From positions 186,001 through 250,000 of the forward strand of contig NZ_WHNQ01000002.1 in NCBI RefSeq assembly GCF_009362785.1: 64,000 nucleotides of DNA, in the 5' to 3' direction. Below are positions 18,226 through 25,930 of the stretch, piece by piece; within the stretch, counting starts at the first letter, position 1; each line of letters starts with the position of its first letter. The notes below the pieces were generated by a model. That model saw only the letters and a list, made by a program, of their open reading frames with translations. It was not told where the DNA came from and made no database searches. Position numbers and translations under genes: made by a program. Source of the stretch: Paraburkholderia atlantica (GTDB lineage: Bacteria; Pseudomonadota; Gammaproteobacteria; Burkholderiales; Burkholderiaceae).

Positions 18226-18768
18226 TTACTGATAGGCGATCGAATAAAGCGCGGTCGTGCTGACTGACCCCGCGCTCGCCGGGCCGTCCGTCGCGACGTA
18301 CTCGGCAAAATAGTTCAGCGTCGCCCTGCCGTCCGTGATCGTGGCCGACTGCGAGTTCTGTGCGCCTTGCGCGGCGCCAAGTTGAATGACGCTGTTGTCC
18401 TCATTGCGCAAACGGACCTCGACATTCGATGCGCTGCCCCTCTTGTTCAGCAGACGGCCCGTTGCAACATTGACGTCCGCGTTAGGCTCGAAGTACGTCG
18501 ACGCGGTCCCGGAATCGGGCGAGCAGTTGCTTAGCTTGATGTTGAATGGCGTGCTGCCGGCCACGGCCCCACTGTTGGACAGCGCGGAAGTCGACACCGA
18601 CGGCAGCGTCACCACGAAGCTGTAGCCGCCGCCATTGCCGCTGATCGTGCAGGTCTGCGCGGTGATGTCGCCCTTGATCACGATCATGCCGTCGACTGCG
18701 AACGCTGCCGACGGCATGCCAATTGCCGCCACAACTGCCGCACATGCGAGTGAAGGTGTAAGTTTCAT
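18226..18768 (-). CDS. Fimbrial major subunit (type 1 pilin)
   Basis: This is a 180-residue pilin with a signal peptide (about 1-24, ending SAAFA). The N-terminal strand is VDGMIVIKGDITAQTCTIS, and a conserved Cys pair is formed by the Cys in AQTCTI and the Cys in KLSNCSPD. The C-terminal beta-strand TTALYSIAYQ has the penultimate Tyr required for chaperone recognition. Length and pattern fit FimA-like shaft pilins. The ATG at 18768 follows AGGGA at good spacing. It is first in the pilus operon, as expected for the most abundant subunit, and is followed by a 119-bp gap before the chaperone gene, often the site of mRNA processing in such operons. Confidence 0.92.
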   Translation of the reverse strand: MKLTPSLACAAVVAAIGMPSAAFAVDGMIVIKGDITAQTCTISGNGGGYSFVVTLPSVSTSALSNSGAVAGSTPFNIKLSNCSPDSGTASTYFEPNADVNVATGRLLNKRGSASNVEVRLRNEDNSVIQLGAAQGAQNSQSATITDGRATLNYFAEYVATDGPASAGSVSTTALYSIAYQ

Positions 18769-18840
18769 TTTGTTCCCTGTAAATAACACATCGAATCAAA
18801 ATCGCTCGGATAAAAACAGGATTAGCGTACTGATACTTCC

Positions 18841-18858
18841 GCATGACGCTCGTCATGC
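18841..18858. promoter_or_regulatory. Perfect inverted repeat upstream of the pilus operon
   Basis: Two 8-bp arms (GCATGACG at 18841-18848 and CGTCATGC at 18851-18858) flank a CT centre. The repeat lies 73 bp upstream of the pilin start, in the region that must contain the pilus promoter. It is followed by an A-run on the plus strand, which is in the wrong direction for a terminator of the upstream regulator gene. It is a candidate operator; the binding protein is unknown. Confidence 0.4.
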
Positions 18859-18992
18859 CAAAAAAATTCTAAGTCCATCTCAAATTGATGTGGATCTACT
18901 TACTACTATTTTTCGAGCAATTTGATCCGAGCTTCCCGACGAGCGGCTTGCGCTTACCGATCGCCAATTACCGATTTCCGATTGGCGGGAAG

Positions 18993-19631
18993 CTAGCTGC
19001 GTGTGGGTAGCATGTACTCGAACAGCTCACGATCATTGGCAAAGCCGAGTTTTTTCATTCCCTGCCTGCGCTGGGTACTGACGGTTTGCAGGCTCCGATG
19101 ACTTAATGCCGCAATTTCACTAATACTCATGCCGCTGACGTACAACCGCAACACCTCGCCTTCACGCGCCGACAGAAGCTCGGTTTTCTTTGGTTCGAAC
19201 TCTTCGCAATGGTTGACACCGGTGATCCGGCGCACTGACGGGGCAATATAGAGTTGCCCACGTGAAACGGAACGCACAGCGCTAATCACCTCTTCGGGAG
19301 AATCGTTTTTCAGCAGCACACCATGCGCCTTCGATTTGATGACCGCTCTCAATAGCAGCGGATTGGTGAGCGTGGTGACGAAGATGACCTTGGTGGAGGG
19401 ATAGGACCGGCGCAAGAGTGCCATCAGGGAGCAGCCGTCTCTGTAGATTTCGCCTGGGATCTCGAAATCGCTCAGCAGTATGTCGACCTCGTTTTCCCGA
19501 AGGAAATCGATGATAGCCGTCGAGTTTTCCGCCTCACCGACCACTCTCAAGCCTGCCTGCCCTCGGAAAATGCACCGCATTCCTATACGCAGAATCGAAT
19601 TGCCGTCCGCAATAGCAATCTTAGTAAGCAA
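18993..19631 (-). CDS. RcsB-like response regulator with LuxR-type DNA-binding domain
   Basis: This 212-residue protein has an N-terminal receiver domain (about 1-120) and a C-terminal LuxR/FixJ helix-turn-helix (LSAREGEVLRLYVSGMSISE). It resembles E. coli RcsB, recalled from memory, in the segment DFEIPGEIYRDGCSLMALLR and in the DNA-binding helix, more than NarL or BvgA. The phospho-acceptor Asp55 and the conserved Lys108 are present. However, the usual acidic pair near the N-terminus is Asp9-Gly10 (IADGNS), so one Mg-binding acidic residue is lost. I chose the TTG at 19631, which has GGAGG 5 nt upstream; a GTG at 19637 overlaps that site. The gene is less GC-rich than its neighbours. It lies upstream of and parallel to the pilus operon, which it probably controls. 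Confidence 0.85.
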   Translation of the reverse strand: MLTKIAIADGNSILRIGMRCIFRGQAGLRVVGEAENSTAIIDFLRENEVDILLSDFEIPGEIYRDGCSLMALLRRSYPSTKVIFVTTLTNPLLLRAVIKSKAHGVLLKNDSPEEVISAVRSVSRGQLYIAPSVRRITGVNHCEEFEPKKTELLSAREGEVLRLYVSGMSISEIAALSHRSLQTVSTQRRQGMKKLGFANDRELFEYMLPTRS

Positions 19632-20163
19632 ACCCACCTCCAGACGATGGTTATTTTCAGCAGTGCAACAAACCGATCTTTACGATTTTCCACGAAACAT
19701 AAAAACTTTCCTTCATCCATGAAAACCATGGGTCGGCGGGATGGATAAAAACAACTTGTTTCGATGACTGGAATTCGAGATACGCCACTCTGCCTGTAAC
19801 GCCTTTTCAGCGGGTATTGTGGACGGCGCGCAGCAACGTGCAAAATAGAATAAAAACGAAATATTTGTTAACGAATGCAAAAATAGGCCACGCCTTTTAT
19901 CGATGACTATCCGCAATTCGCGTCGTTTCTTAATATGAAGTTGGCCCCGAATCGCATCTTAAAAATCATTTTGGAATTTGGAGAGAACTTACGGATAGAC
20001 GTGAACCCGGTTCAGCGGGCACGTTGTGCGGGCATGACCGAACGATGTGGGCCGACCGGCGTCAATGTGCGGTGGTAATGGTGCCAGCCATTGGTCAGGA
20101 GACCTGCGAATGGACGACGAACGTAGCGAGTGAGATCAACATCCAAAAGTCCCGCCGAAAAAC
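19632..20163. other. AT-rich intergenic region, no gene recognised
   Basis: About 530 bp lie between the regulator start and the tRNA-Ser terminator. The stretch 19640-19990 is clearly more AT-rich than the rest of the window and has many A/T runs, as in promoters silenced by H-NS-like proteins. The short open frames here have no ribosome-binding site or recognisable domain. It must contain the regulator's promoter, but I see no convincing -35/-10 pair. Confidence 0.5.
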
Positions 20164-20198
20164 AAAAACCCCGCAGAGCCGAGACTCTGCGGGGTTTC
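20158..20198 (-). terminator. Rho-independent terminator of tRNA-Ser
   Basis: A long GC-rich stem (AACCCCGCAGAG at 20167-20178 pairing with CTCTGCGGGGTT at 20185-20196) has a short loop and is followed on the minus strand by TTTTTGTTTTT. It starts 12 bp after the tRNA 3' end. Confidence 0.9.
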
Positions 20199-20209
20199 GC
20201 CACCATTGC

Positions 20210-20303
20210 TGGCGGAGACGGAGGGATTCGAACCCTCGATCCAGGTTTTGGCCCAGATGCTCCCTTAGCAGGGGAGTGCCTTCGACCTCTCGGCCACGTC
20301 TCC
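20210..20303 (-). tRNA. tRNA-Ser (anticodon GCU)
   Basis: The minus-strand sequence folds as a class II tRNA. It has a 7-bp acceptor stem GGAGACG/CGTCTCC with discriminator G and encoded CCA (20210-20212). The anticodon stem CTCCC/GGGAG has loop CTGCTAA, giving anticodon GCT, which reads AGC and AGU. A long variable arm follows, then a T-arm with GGTTCGAATCC. It sits downstream of lysC on the same strand but has its own promoter and terminator. Confidence 0.96.
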
Positions 20304-20345
20304 CAAACTTTCTGTCGCACAGGGAGTCAGTGCGACGAAGCCAAG

Positions 20346-20374
20346 ATAATAGCGGGCGGGGCCGAGAAGGTCAA
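20346..20374 (-). promoter_or_regulatory. Sigma-70 promoter of tRNA-Ser
   Basis: On the minus strand, TTGACC (20369-20374) is followed by a 17-nt GC-rich spacer and TATTAT (20346-20351), about 43 nt before the tRNA 5' end. The GC-rich stretch upstream of the tRNA also fits a stringently controlled promoter. A 7-bp inverted repeat in the leader (20314-20320 with 20330-20336) may guide processing. Confidence 0.85.
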
Positions 20375-20444
20375 TGTCTCGCGAACATTTTTTGTGCCAA
20401 CGAGGCGTCTCGCGACGCAAATCGTTCACACGAACGCCACAAAA

Positions 20445-20475
20445 CAAGCGGGGCGCTCTAGAGCGCCCCGCTTTT
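20445..20475 (-). terminator. Rho-independent terminator of lysC
   Basis: A perfect 24-bp GC-rich palindrome (20448-20471) is followed on the minus strand by TTGTTTTG. It lies just after the lysC stop and separates lysC from the tRNA-Ser promoter. Confidence 0.8.
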
Positions 20476-20483
20476 CCCGCTAT

Positions 20484-21734
20484 TTATGCCTGATCGAGTT
20501 CGAAGGCCTTATGCAGCGCGCGCACCGCGAGCTCCATGTACTTTTCATCGATCAACACCGAAATCTTGATTTCGGAAGTCGAGATCATCTGGATGTTGAT
20601 GCCCTCTTCCGACAGCGTGCGGAACATCTTGCTCGCGATGCCGACGTGCGAGCGCATCCCGACGCCGACCACCGACACCTTCGACACCTTCGGGTCGCCC
20701 AGCACCTGCTCGGCCTGCACGTGCGCCTTCACCGTACCGGTGAGGATCTCCATTGCACGCGCATAGTCGCCGCGGCCAACCGTGAACGTGAACGCCGTCT
20801 TGCCCTCGACGCTCTGGTTCTGAATGATCATGTCGACGTCGATATTCGCGTCCGCCACCGGGCCGAGAATCTGATACGCGATGCCCGGCTTGTCGGGCAC
20901 GCCCATCACGGCGATACGAGCCTCGTCGCGCTGGAACGCGATGCCCGAGATGACTGCTTTTTCCATGGTCTCGTCTTCTTCAAAAGTAATCAGGGTGCCC
21001 GACTTCATTTCGTCGTCGAGCGGCATCAGCGGATCGGTCAGGCTCGACAGCACGCGCGTCTTCACCTGATATTTGCCGGCGAACTCCACCGAGCGGATCT
21101 GCAGCACCTTCGAACCCAGGCTGGCCATTTCCAGCATTTCTTCGAACGTCACGCGGTCGAGCCGGCGCGCTTCTTCAACGACGCGCGGGTCTGTCGTGTA
21201 CACACCGTCGACGTCCGTGTAGATCAGGCACTCGTCGGCCTTCAGCGCGGCCGCGACCGCGACTGCCGAGGTATCCGAGCCGCCGCGACCGAGCGTCGTG
21301 ATGTGGCCGTCGGGATCGATACCCTGGAAGCCGGTGATCACGACCACCCTACCGGCCGCGAGGTCTTGCTTGACGCGCTCGCCGTCGATGTCGCTGATGC
21401 GCGCTTTCGTGAACGCGCTATCGGTTTTGACCGGCACCTGCCAGCCTGCGTAGCTGACTGCTTCGACGCCGGCTTCCTGCAGCGCGATCGCGAGCAGACC
21501 CGAGCTGACCTGCTCGCCGGTGGCGGCGATCATGTCGAGTTCACGCGGGCTCGGTTGAGTCGTGATTTCTTTCGCGAGGCCAAGCAGGCGATTGGTTTCG
21601 CCGGACATTGCCGAGGGCACGACGACCATCTGGTGGCCGGCCTTGTGCCATTTCGCGACGCGCTTGGCGACGTTCTTGATGCGCTCGACCGAGCCCATCG
21701 AGGTGCCGCCGTATTTGTGTACGATGAGTGCCAT
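20484..21734 (-). CDS. lysC: Aspartate kinase
   Basis: This 416-residue kinase phosphorylates L-aspartate as the first step to lysine, threonine, methionine and diaminopimelate. The N-terminal catalytic domain begins MALIVHKYGGTSMGS, and TGFQGIDPDGHITTLGRGGSDTSA forms the nucleotide- and substrate-binding region. Two C-terminal ACT domains (from about residue 265, with GVPDKPGIAYQILGP and ISTSEIKISVLI) are the site of feedback inhibition by lysine and/or threonine. There is no homoserine dehydrogenase fusion. I chose the ATG at 21734 from the conserved N-terminus. It is last in the series cysS-alkA-accA-tilS-lysC and is separated from tilS by 415 bp, so it probably has its own promoter. Confidence 0.96.
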   Translation of the reverse strand: MALIVHKYGGTSMGSVERIKNVAKRVAKWHKAGHQMVVVPSAMSGETNRLLGLAKEITTQPSPRELDMIAATGEQVSSGLLAIALQEAGVEAVSYAGWQVPVKTDSAFTKARISDIDGERVKQDLAAGRVVVITGFQGIDPDGHITTLGRGGSDTSAVAVAAALKADECLIYTDVDGVYTTDPRVVEEARRLDRVTFEEMLEMASLGSKVLQIRSVEFAGKYQVKTRVLSSLTDPLMPLDDEMKSGTLITFEEDETMEKAVISGIAFQRDEARIAVMGVPDKPGIAYQILGPVADANIDVDMIIQNQSVEGKTAFTFTVGRGDYARAMEILTGTVKAHVQAEQVLGDPKVSKVSVVGVGMRSHVGIASKMFRTLSEEGINIQMISTSEIKISVLIDEKYMELAVRALHKAFELDQA

Positions 21735-22149
21735 TGTCGTTCTGAACTGGAAGATAAACCGCGCTGGCGCGCTGGAGACGACCGCACAGAAAGCACAGGG
21801 GCGCAACGTCTCGTGAACGGCGGCAAAGTGTGTGGCGGCGTAGATGCAGCACGCGTGCAGCACGCGCGGATTTGCCCGGGATGAAATCGCAAATGGCTGA
21901 TCGGATTTGAACGGCGACGACGGATCACGCACGCCTGCCGGCACTAACGACCGATAGCGACAAAAGCGACGGCGAAATCGGGTCGGGCAAACAAGCTAAA
22001 GTACCTGATTAGGCGCAAAAAGACAAGACGCAGAGAGCGTCCAAATGCGTCAGATCAGCCTCGCAATCGCCTGTTTTATCGCTGATTTGCGCCCTATTTC
22101 ACTATTTCGACATGCGTACGTGCGGCATGCGCGACTGCCCGAGCGGCAC
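21735..22149 (-). other. Intergenic region between tilS and lysC, probable long lysC leader
   Basis: No gene is recognised in 415 bp. A candidate minus-strand promoter, TTGTCT (22021-22026), 17 nt, TACTTT (21998-22003), would give a lysC leader of about 255 nt. The promoter match is only moderate. I cannot identify a riboswitch or a leader peptide by eye. Confidence 0.45.
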
Positions 22150-23622
22150 TCAGGCGATCAGCAGATCCTCGCGCCAGGCGATTTTCACGCGCGTTTCGCG
22201 CTCGGATGCGTCGCGCACCGTCCCACGATTTACGCCGATCAGCGGCACGAACAGCAGTTCATCGCCGACGTAAAGCAATGGCACGTCGCGCTTCCATGCG
22301 GGAATGCCGCGCTCCTGAAACAGGTTCTTCAACGTGCGGCTTGGCGTGTTCGACGCACCGATGCGCATGCGTTCGCCACCGCGGCGCGCCCGCACGCTAA
22401 GAGAAGCTCGTTGCAGGACGCTGACAGGAACGGTGTCCAATGCTTCGTCACGTAGCGCGTCGTGCGCTGCGTCGGCGACGTCGGAAGGAACGGCTGCATC
22501 CACGACCGCGAACACGAACGTGCCGCGCCATTGCGGCAGATGCCAGACCTCTTGCCCTTGCCACGCGAGTTCGCTGATCTCGCGCTCGACGAGCGCTGTT
22601 TCGTCGGCGGGCTCGCTGCTATCGCCGGCCTCCCAGTAGACGAGGCCGCGATAGCTGCGCAACGCATGCCCCGCATGATCGATGCGCAGCCGATGTCCGT
22701 CCTGCCCCGCACCGACTTCGCGCAACTGCCGCAGCGCATCCGCGACACGTGCGCTCGATGCCGCGACGAAGCCGAGCGTACGCATCCAGTAGCGCAGCAG
22801 ATTCAGCGCGCGATCGTCGTCGAGGGCGAGCAGCACGTCGTGCGCGAGCGCGCGTCCTTCATCGCGCGACGCGCCCTCCATGTCCGCGCGCGCCAGCGTA
22901 TCGAGCAAGCGCTGCGCCGATGCGGCATGCGCGGCCGTGCGCGCGAGCGCATCGCGAAAGCCCGGGAAGTGCACCGCGAGCACCGGCGTCACCTGATGAC
23001 GTAATGCGTTGCGCGCATAGCGCGTGTCCGTGTTCGATTCGTCGTCGATCCAGCGCAGCTTGCGCGCGCTCGCATAATCCTCGAGTTGCGCGCGCAGCAG
23101 ATGCAAAAGCGGCCGCATACGTGTCGTCGACGCGCCCGTCGGCAGCGAGCCGGGGGCCATCGCAGCGAGCCCCGCGAGACCCGCGCCGCGCAGCAGTTGC
23201 AGCAGCACGGTCTCAGCCTGATCGTCCGCATGCTGCGCGAGCCAGAGCGTACTGATGCCGTGCGCTGCGCACATCGCGTCCAGCGCGCGATAACGCGCGT
23301 CGCGTGCCGCGGCCTCGATGCTCACGCCCGGCGCGCGCGAAACGTCCACGCGTCGCGCGTCGAATTCCACGCCACGTTCGCGCGCGAATGCCTCGCAATG
23401 CGCGAGCCACGCATCGGCATTTGGACTCAAACCGTGATGTACATGCAGAGCGACACAACGCGATGCGCCGGCGACGCGCACCGCCGCATCGAGCAGCACG
23501 CTCGAATCGACGCCGCCGCTGAATGCGAGCGCAATCCGCGCGTTCGGATCGAGCCCGGACAGCGCCGCGCCGAGCGCCTCGATCACGAGGCGCTCGGCGG
23601 ATGAGTCGGCGGTGGTGGTCAC
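22150..23622 (-). CDS. tilS: tRNA(Ile)-lysidine synthase
   Basis: This 490-residue enzyme converts C34 of the CAU anticodon of tRNA-Ile2 to lysidine so that it reads AUA; it is essential in most bacteria. The N-terminal ATP-pyrophosphatase PP-loop SGGVDSSVLLD is clear, followed by the family pattern LWLAQHADDQAETVLLQLLRG. The C-terminal TilS domains end with RTLKNLFQERGIPAWKRDVPLLY. The start is a GTG at 23622, chosen because the homologous N-terminus begins about 25 residues before the PP-loop; its ribosome-binding site is weak. It follows accA by 53 bp on the same strand. Confidence 0.93.
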   Translation of the reverse strand: MTTTADSSAERLVIEALGAALSGLDPNARIALAFSGGVDSSVLLDAAVRVAGASRCVALHVHHGLSPNADAWLAHCEAFARERGVEFDARRVDVSRAPGVSIEAAARDARYRALDAMCAAHGISTLWLAQHADDQAETVLLQLLRGAGLAGLAAMAPGSLPTGASTTRMRPLLHLLRAQLEDYASARKLRWIDDESNTDTRYARNALRHQVTPVLAVHFPGFRDALARTAAHAASAQRLLDTLARADMEGASRDEGRALAHDVLLALDDDRALNLLRYWMRTLGFVAASSARVADALRQLREVGAGQDGHRLRIDHAGHALRSYRGLVYWEAGDSSEPADETALVEREISELAWQGQEVWHLPQWRGTFVFAVVDAAVPSDVADAAHDALRDEALDTVPVSVLQRASLSVRARRGGERMRIGASNTPSRTLKNLFQERGIPAWKRDVPLLYVGDELLFVPLIGVNRGTVRDASERETRVKIAWREDLLIA

Positions 23623-23675
23623 GTCGTTAGCGCGGCAAGCGCCGGTGGACGATGAAGACAGGTCAACGCGCGGGC

Positions 23676-24647
23676 TTATGCGCCCGGCGTCGTTTCCTTG
23701 AATTTGCCGTACGCCATCAGCCGTTCGAAACGGCGTTCGCGCAGGTCGTTGGTGCTCATGCCCTGGAACTGGCGCAGCGAATCGGCGAGCGCACGGCGCA
23801 GCATCGCGGCCATGCCCTTCGGATCGCGGTGCGCACCACCGAGCGGCTCGTTGACGATCTTGTCGATCAGACCGAGCGCCTTCAGGCGATGCGCGGTCAA
23901 GCCGAGCGCTTCCGCTGCTTCCGGCGCCTTCGCGGCGCTCTTCCACAGGATCGACGCGCAGCCTTCCGGCGAAATCACCGAGTACGTCGAGAACTGCAGC
24001 ATCAGTACGCTGTCGCCCACCGCGATCGCGAGTGCGCCGCCCGAGCCGCCCTCGCCGATGATCGTCGCGATCAGCGGCGTCTTCAGCTCGGCCATCACGT
24101 ACAGATTGCGGCCGATCGCTTCGGACTGGCCGCGCTCTTCCGCGCCGATGCCGGGGTACGCGCCCGGCGTGTCGATGAACGTGAAGATCGGCAAGCCAAA
24201 CTTCTCGGCGAGGCGCATCAGACGCTCGGCCTTACGATAGCCTTCCGGACGCGGCATGCCGAAGTTGCGCAGCGCGCGCTCCTTGGTGTCGCGGCCCTTC
24301 TGATGACCGATCACCATGCACGCCTGACCGTTGAACCGCGCGAGACCGCCGACGATCGAAAGATCGTCCGCGAAGCTGCGGTCGCCATGCAGTTCATGGA
24401 AGTCGGTGAACAGTTCGCTCACGTAGTCGAACGTGTACGGACGCTGCGGATGACGGGCGATTTGCGAAACCTGCCACGGCGTGAGGTTCGCATACAGATC
24501 TTTGGTGAGCTGCTGGCTCTTCTTGGACAGCCGCTCGATCTCTTCCGAAATATCGACGGCCGAGTCGTCCTGCACGAAGCGCAATTCTTCGATCTTCGCT
24601 TCGAGTTCAGCGATCGGCTGTTCGAAATCCAGAAACGTGGTCTTCAT
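23676..24647 (-). CDS. accA: Acetyl-CoA carboxylase carboxyltransferase subunit alpha
   Basis: This 323-residue protein matches the AccA length and pattern. It begins [20 protein letters not shown], followed by the crotonase-like carboxyltransferase core with [30 protein letters not shown] and [11 protein letters not shown]. With AccD it transfers the carboxyl group from biotin to acetyl-CoA, the committed step of fatty acid synthesis, in the cytoplasm. It is followed by tilS and lysC on the same strand, with an AlkA-type glycosylase gene 129 bp upstream, a conserved Burkholderia order. Confidence 0.97.
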   Translation of the reverse strand: MKTTFLDFEQPIAELEAKIEELRFVQDDSAVDISEEIERLSKKSQQLTKDLYANLTPWQVSQIARHPQRPYTFDYVSELFTDFHELHGDRSFADDLSIVGGLARFNGQACMVIGHQKGRDTKERALRNFGMPRPEGYRKAERLMRLAEKFGLPIFTFIDTPGAYPGIGAEERGQSEAIGRNLYVMAELKTPLIATIIGEGGSGGALAIAVGDSVLMLQFSTYSVISPEGCASILWKSAAKAPEAAEALGLTAHRLKALGLIDKIVNEPLGGAHRDPKGMAAMLRRALADSLRQFQGMSTNDLRERRFERLMAYGKFKETTPGA

Positions 24648-24776
24648 TTGGTTGTAATCCTTGGACTTACCGGGCAGCGCGTATTCTAACCGCGCGAGCC
24701 GATGTCAAAACCATTTCTCAACTATCGACATGATATACACGATAGTCTTCGAAACGGCTCCGCTTCCTGTTCTTCT

Positions 24777-25883
24777 TTAGTAGTCGACCGGCAACGGATC
24801 GAGACTACGCCACATGTACCAGGTCGCCACGGTTCGCCACGGCTCCCAGTTCGCGGCAACCTCGCGCGCTTCGCTGCGCGTGACGGGTTCGCCGCTGAAA
24901 TAGTTGACGCTGATCGCGCGAATCAGACCGAGGTCGTCGAGCGGCAGCACGTCGGGACGCGACAGGTTGAAGATCAGAAACATCTCCGCCGTCCATCGAC
25001 CGATGCCCCGAATCTGCGTGAGTTCGGCGATCACCGCCTCGTCGTCCATCGACGTCCACTTGCCGACATGCAATGCGCCCGACACGAAATGCCGCGCGAG
25101 ATCGAGCACGTACTCGGCCTTGCGTTTCGACAGACCGCATGCGGTCAGCTTCTCGAGACCGAGCTTGATGAACTGCTGCGGCACGAGCTTCGGACACGCG
25201 GCTTCGACCTTCGCCCATACCGCCTGCGCCGACGCGACCGAAATCTGCTGACCGACCACCGAGCGCGCAAGCGTGACGAACGGATCGCCTCGACTCAGCA
25301 GATGCACGGGGCCGAACTTCGGAATCAGCTTCTTCAGAATGCGATCGCGCTTGACGAGGTCCGCACACGCCTTATCCCAATACGCGGGACGCGTGACTTC
25401 AGGCGCGAGCCCGCCGATCTGCACCGGCACCGCGACTTCGTTCGCGAGCGATGCGACACCGGCCGCTTCGCCGCCGGCGCTGGTCGTGCTTGCAGAGGCA
25501 GCCGACACACGCGTCTTGCGCACGACTTCGCCTGCGTTCGTATCGGGTGCGAGTTCCTGCACGTCGCCAGCGAGCTCGGCCGGTACTGCGCCATTGCCCT
25601 TCGCTCGCGAGGCCGTTTTCGCGCGCTTCGCAACCGGCGCGTGCGCGGCATCAGTGCCCGCGCCGCTCGCGCCATTGAGCAAGCGTTTGGCCGCGCTCTT
25701 CTTTGCCGCGGCCGAGCCGGCTTTCGCCGCCGCCCCGCCCGCTTTCGACGACGCTTTGTCTATCGCGCCGTCGCCCACGCGAGTCGACGCACGCGTCGAC
25801 TTGGCAGCCGCAGCCGATGCTGCGGCTGCCGCACTGGATTGAGACGCCGCGCGTTTAGCCGGCGTCTTCGTGGCCGTTGCCAT
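24777..25883 (-). CDS. AlkA-type DNA-3-methyladenine glycosylase with histone-H1-like N-terminal tail
   Basis: This 368-residue protein has two unlike parts. Residues 1 to about 150 are low-complexity, rich in Ala, Lys, Ser and Thr (KRAASQSSAAAAAS, AAAKKSAAKRLL), resembling a histone-H1 or Hc-type DNA-binding tail. From about 160 onward is a helix-hairpin-helix glycosylase domain with ARSVVGQQISVASA, the hairpin LTQIRGIGRWTAEM and the catalytic Asp region LPLDDLGLI (Asp316/317). Such enzymes remove alkylated bases to start base excision repair. The tail might increase non-specific DNA binding. The domain assignment is strong; the exact base specificity is unknown. It lies between cysS (47 bp) and accA. 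Confidence 0.88.
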   Translation of the reverse strand: MATATKTPAKRAASQSSAAAAASAAAAKSTRASTRVGDGAIDKASSKAGGAAAKAGSAAAKKSAAKRLLNGASGAGTDAAHAPVAKRAKTASRAKGNGAVPAELAGDVQELAPDTNAGEVVRKTRVSAASASTTSAGGEAAGVASLANEVAVPVQIGGLAPEVTRPAYWDKACADLVKRDRILKKLIPKFGPVHLLSRGDPFVTLARSVVGQQISVASAQAVWAKVEAACPKLVPQQFIKLGLEKLTACGLSKRKAEYVLDLARHFVSGALHVGKWTSMDDEAVIAELTQIRGIGRWTAEMFLIFNLSRPDVLPLDDLGLIRAISVNYFSGEPVTRSEAREVAANWEPWRTVATWYMWRSLDPLPVDY

Positions 25884-25930
25884 CCTGCCTCCTGCCTGGC
25901 GAGTCGTTCAGAGGGAAGTACGAGGTGCGC

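Noticed and set aside
18962..18987. Inverted repeat after the regulator gene as a terminator
   Set aside because: The 7-bp arms have a 12-nt loop and no T-run on the minus strand, so the evidence for a terminator is too weak.
19583..19916. Small open frames as possible toxin-antitoxin genes in the AT-rich stretch
   Set aside because: No ribosome-binding sites, no recognisable toxin or antitoxin fold, and they lie across the regulator start region.
20210..20303. tRNA-Ser as an integration site for a genomic island reaching towards the pilus locus
   Set aside because: There is no integrase gene and I could not see a second copy of the tRNA 3' end near the other side of the pilus locus.
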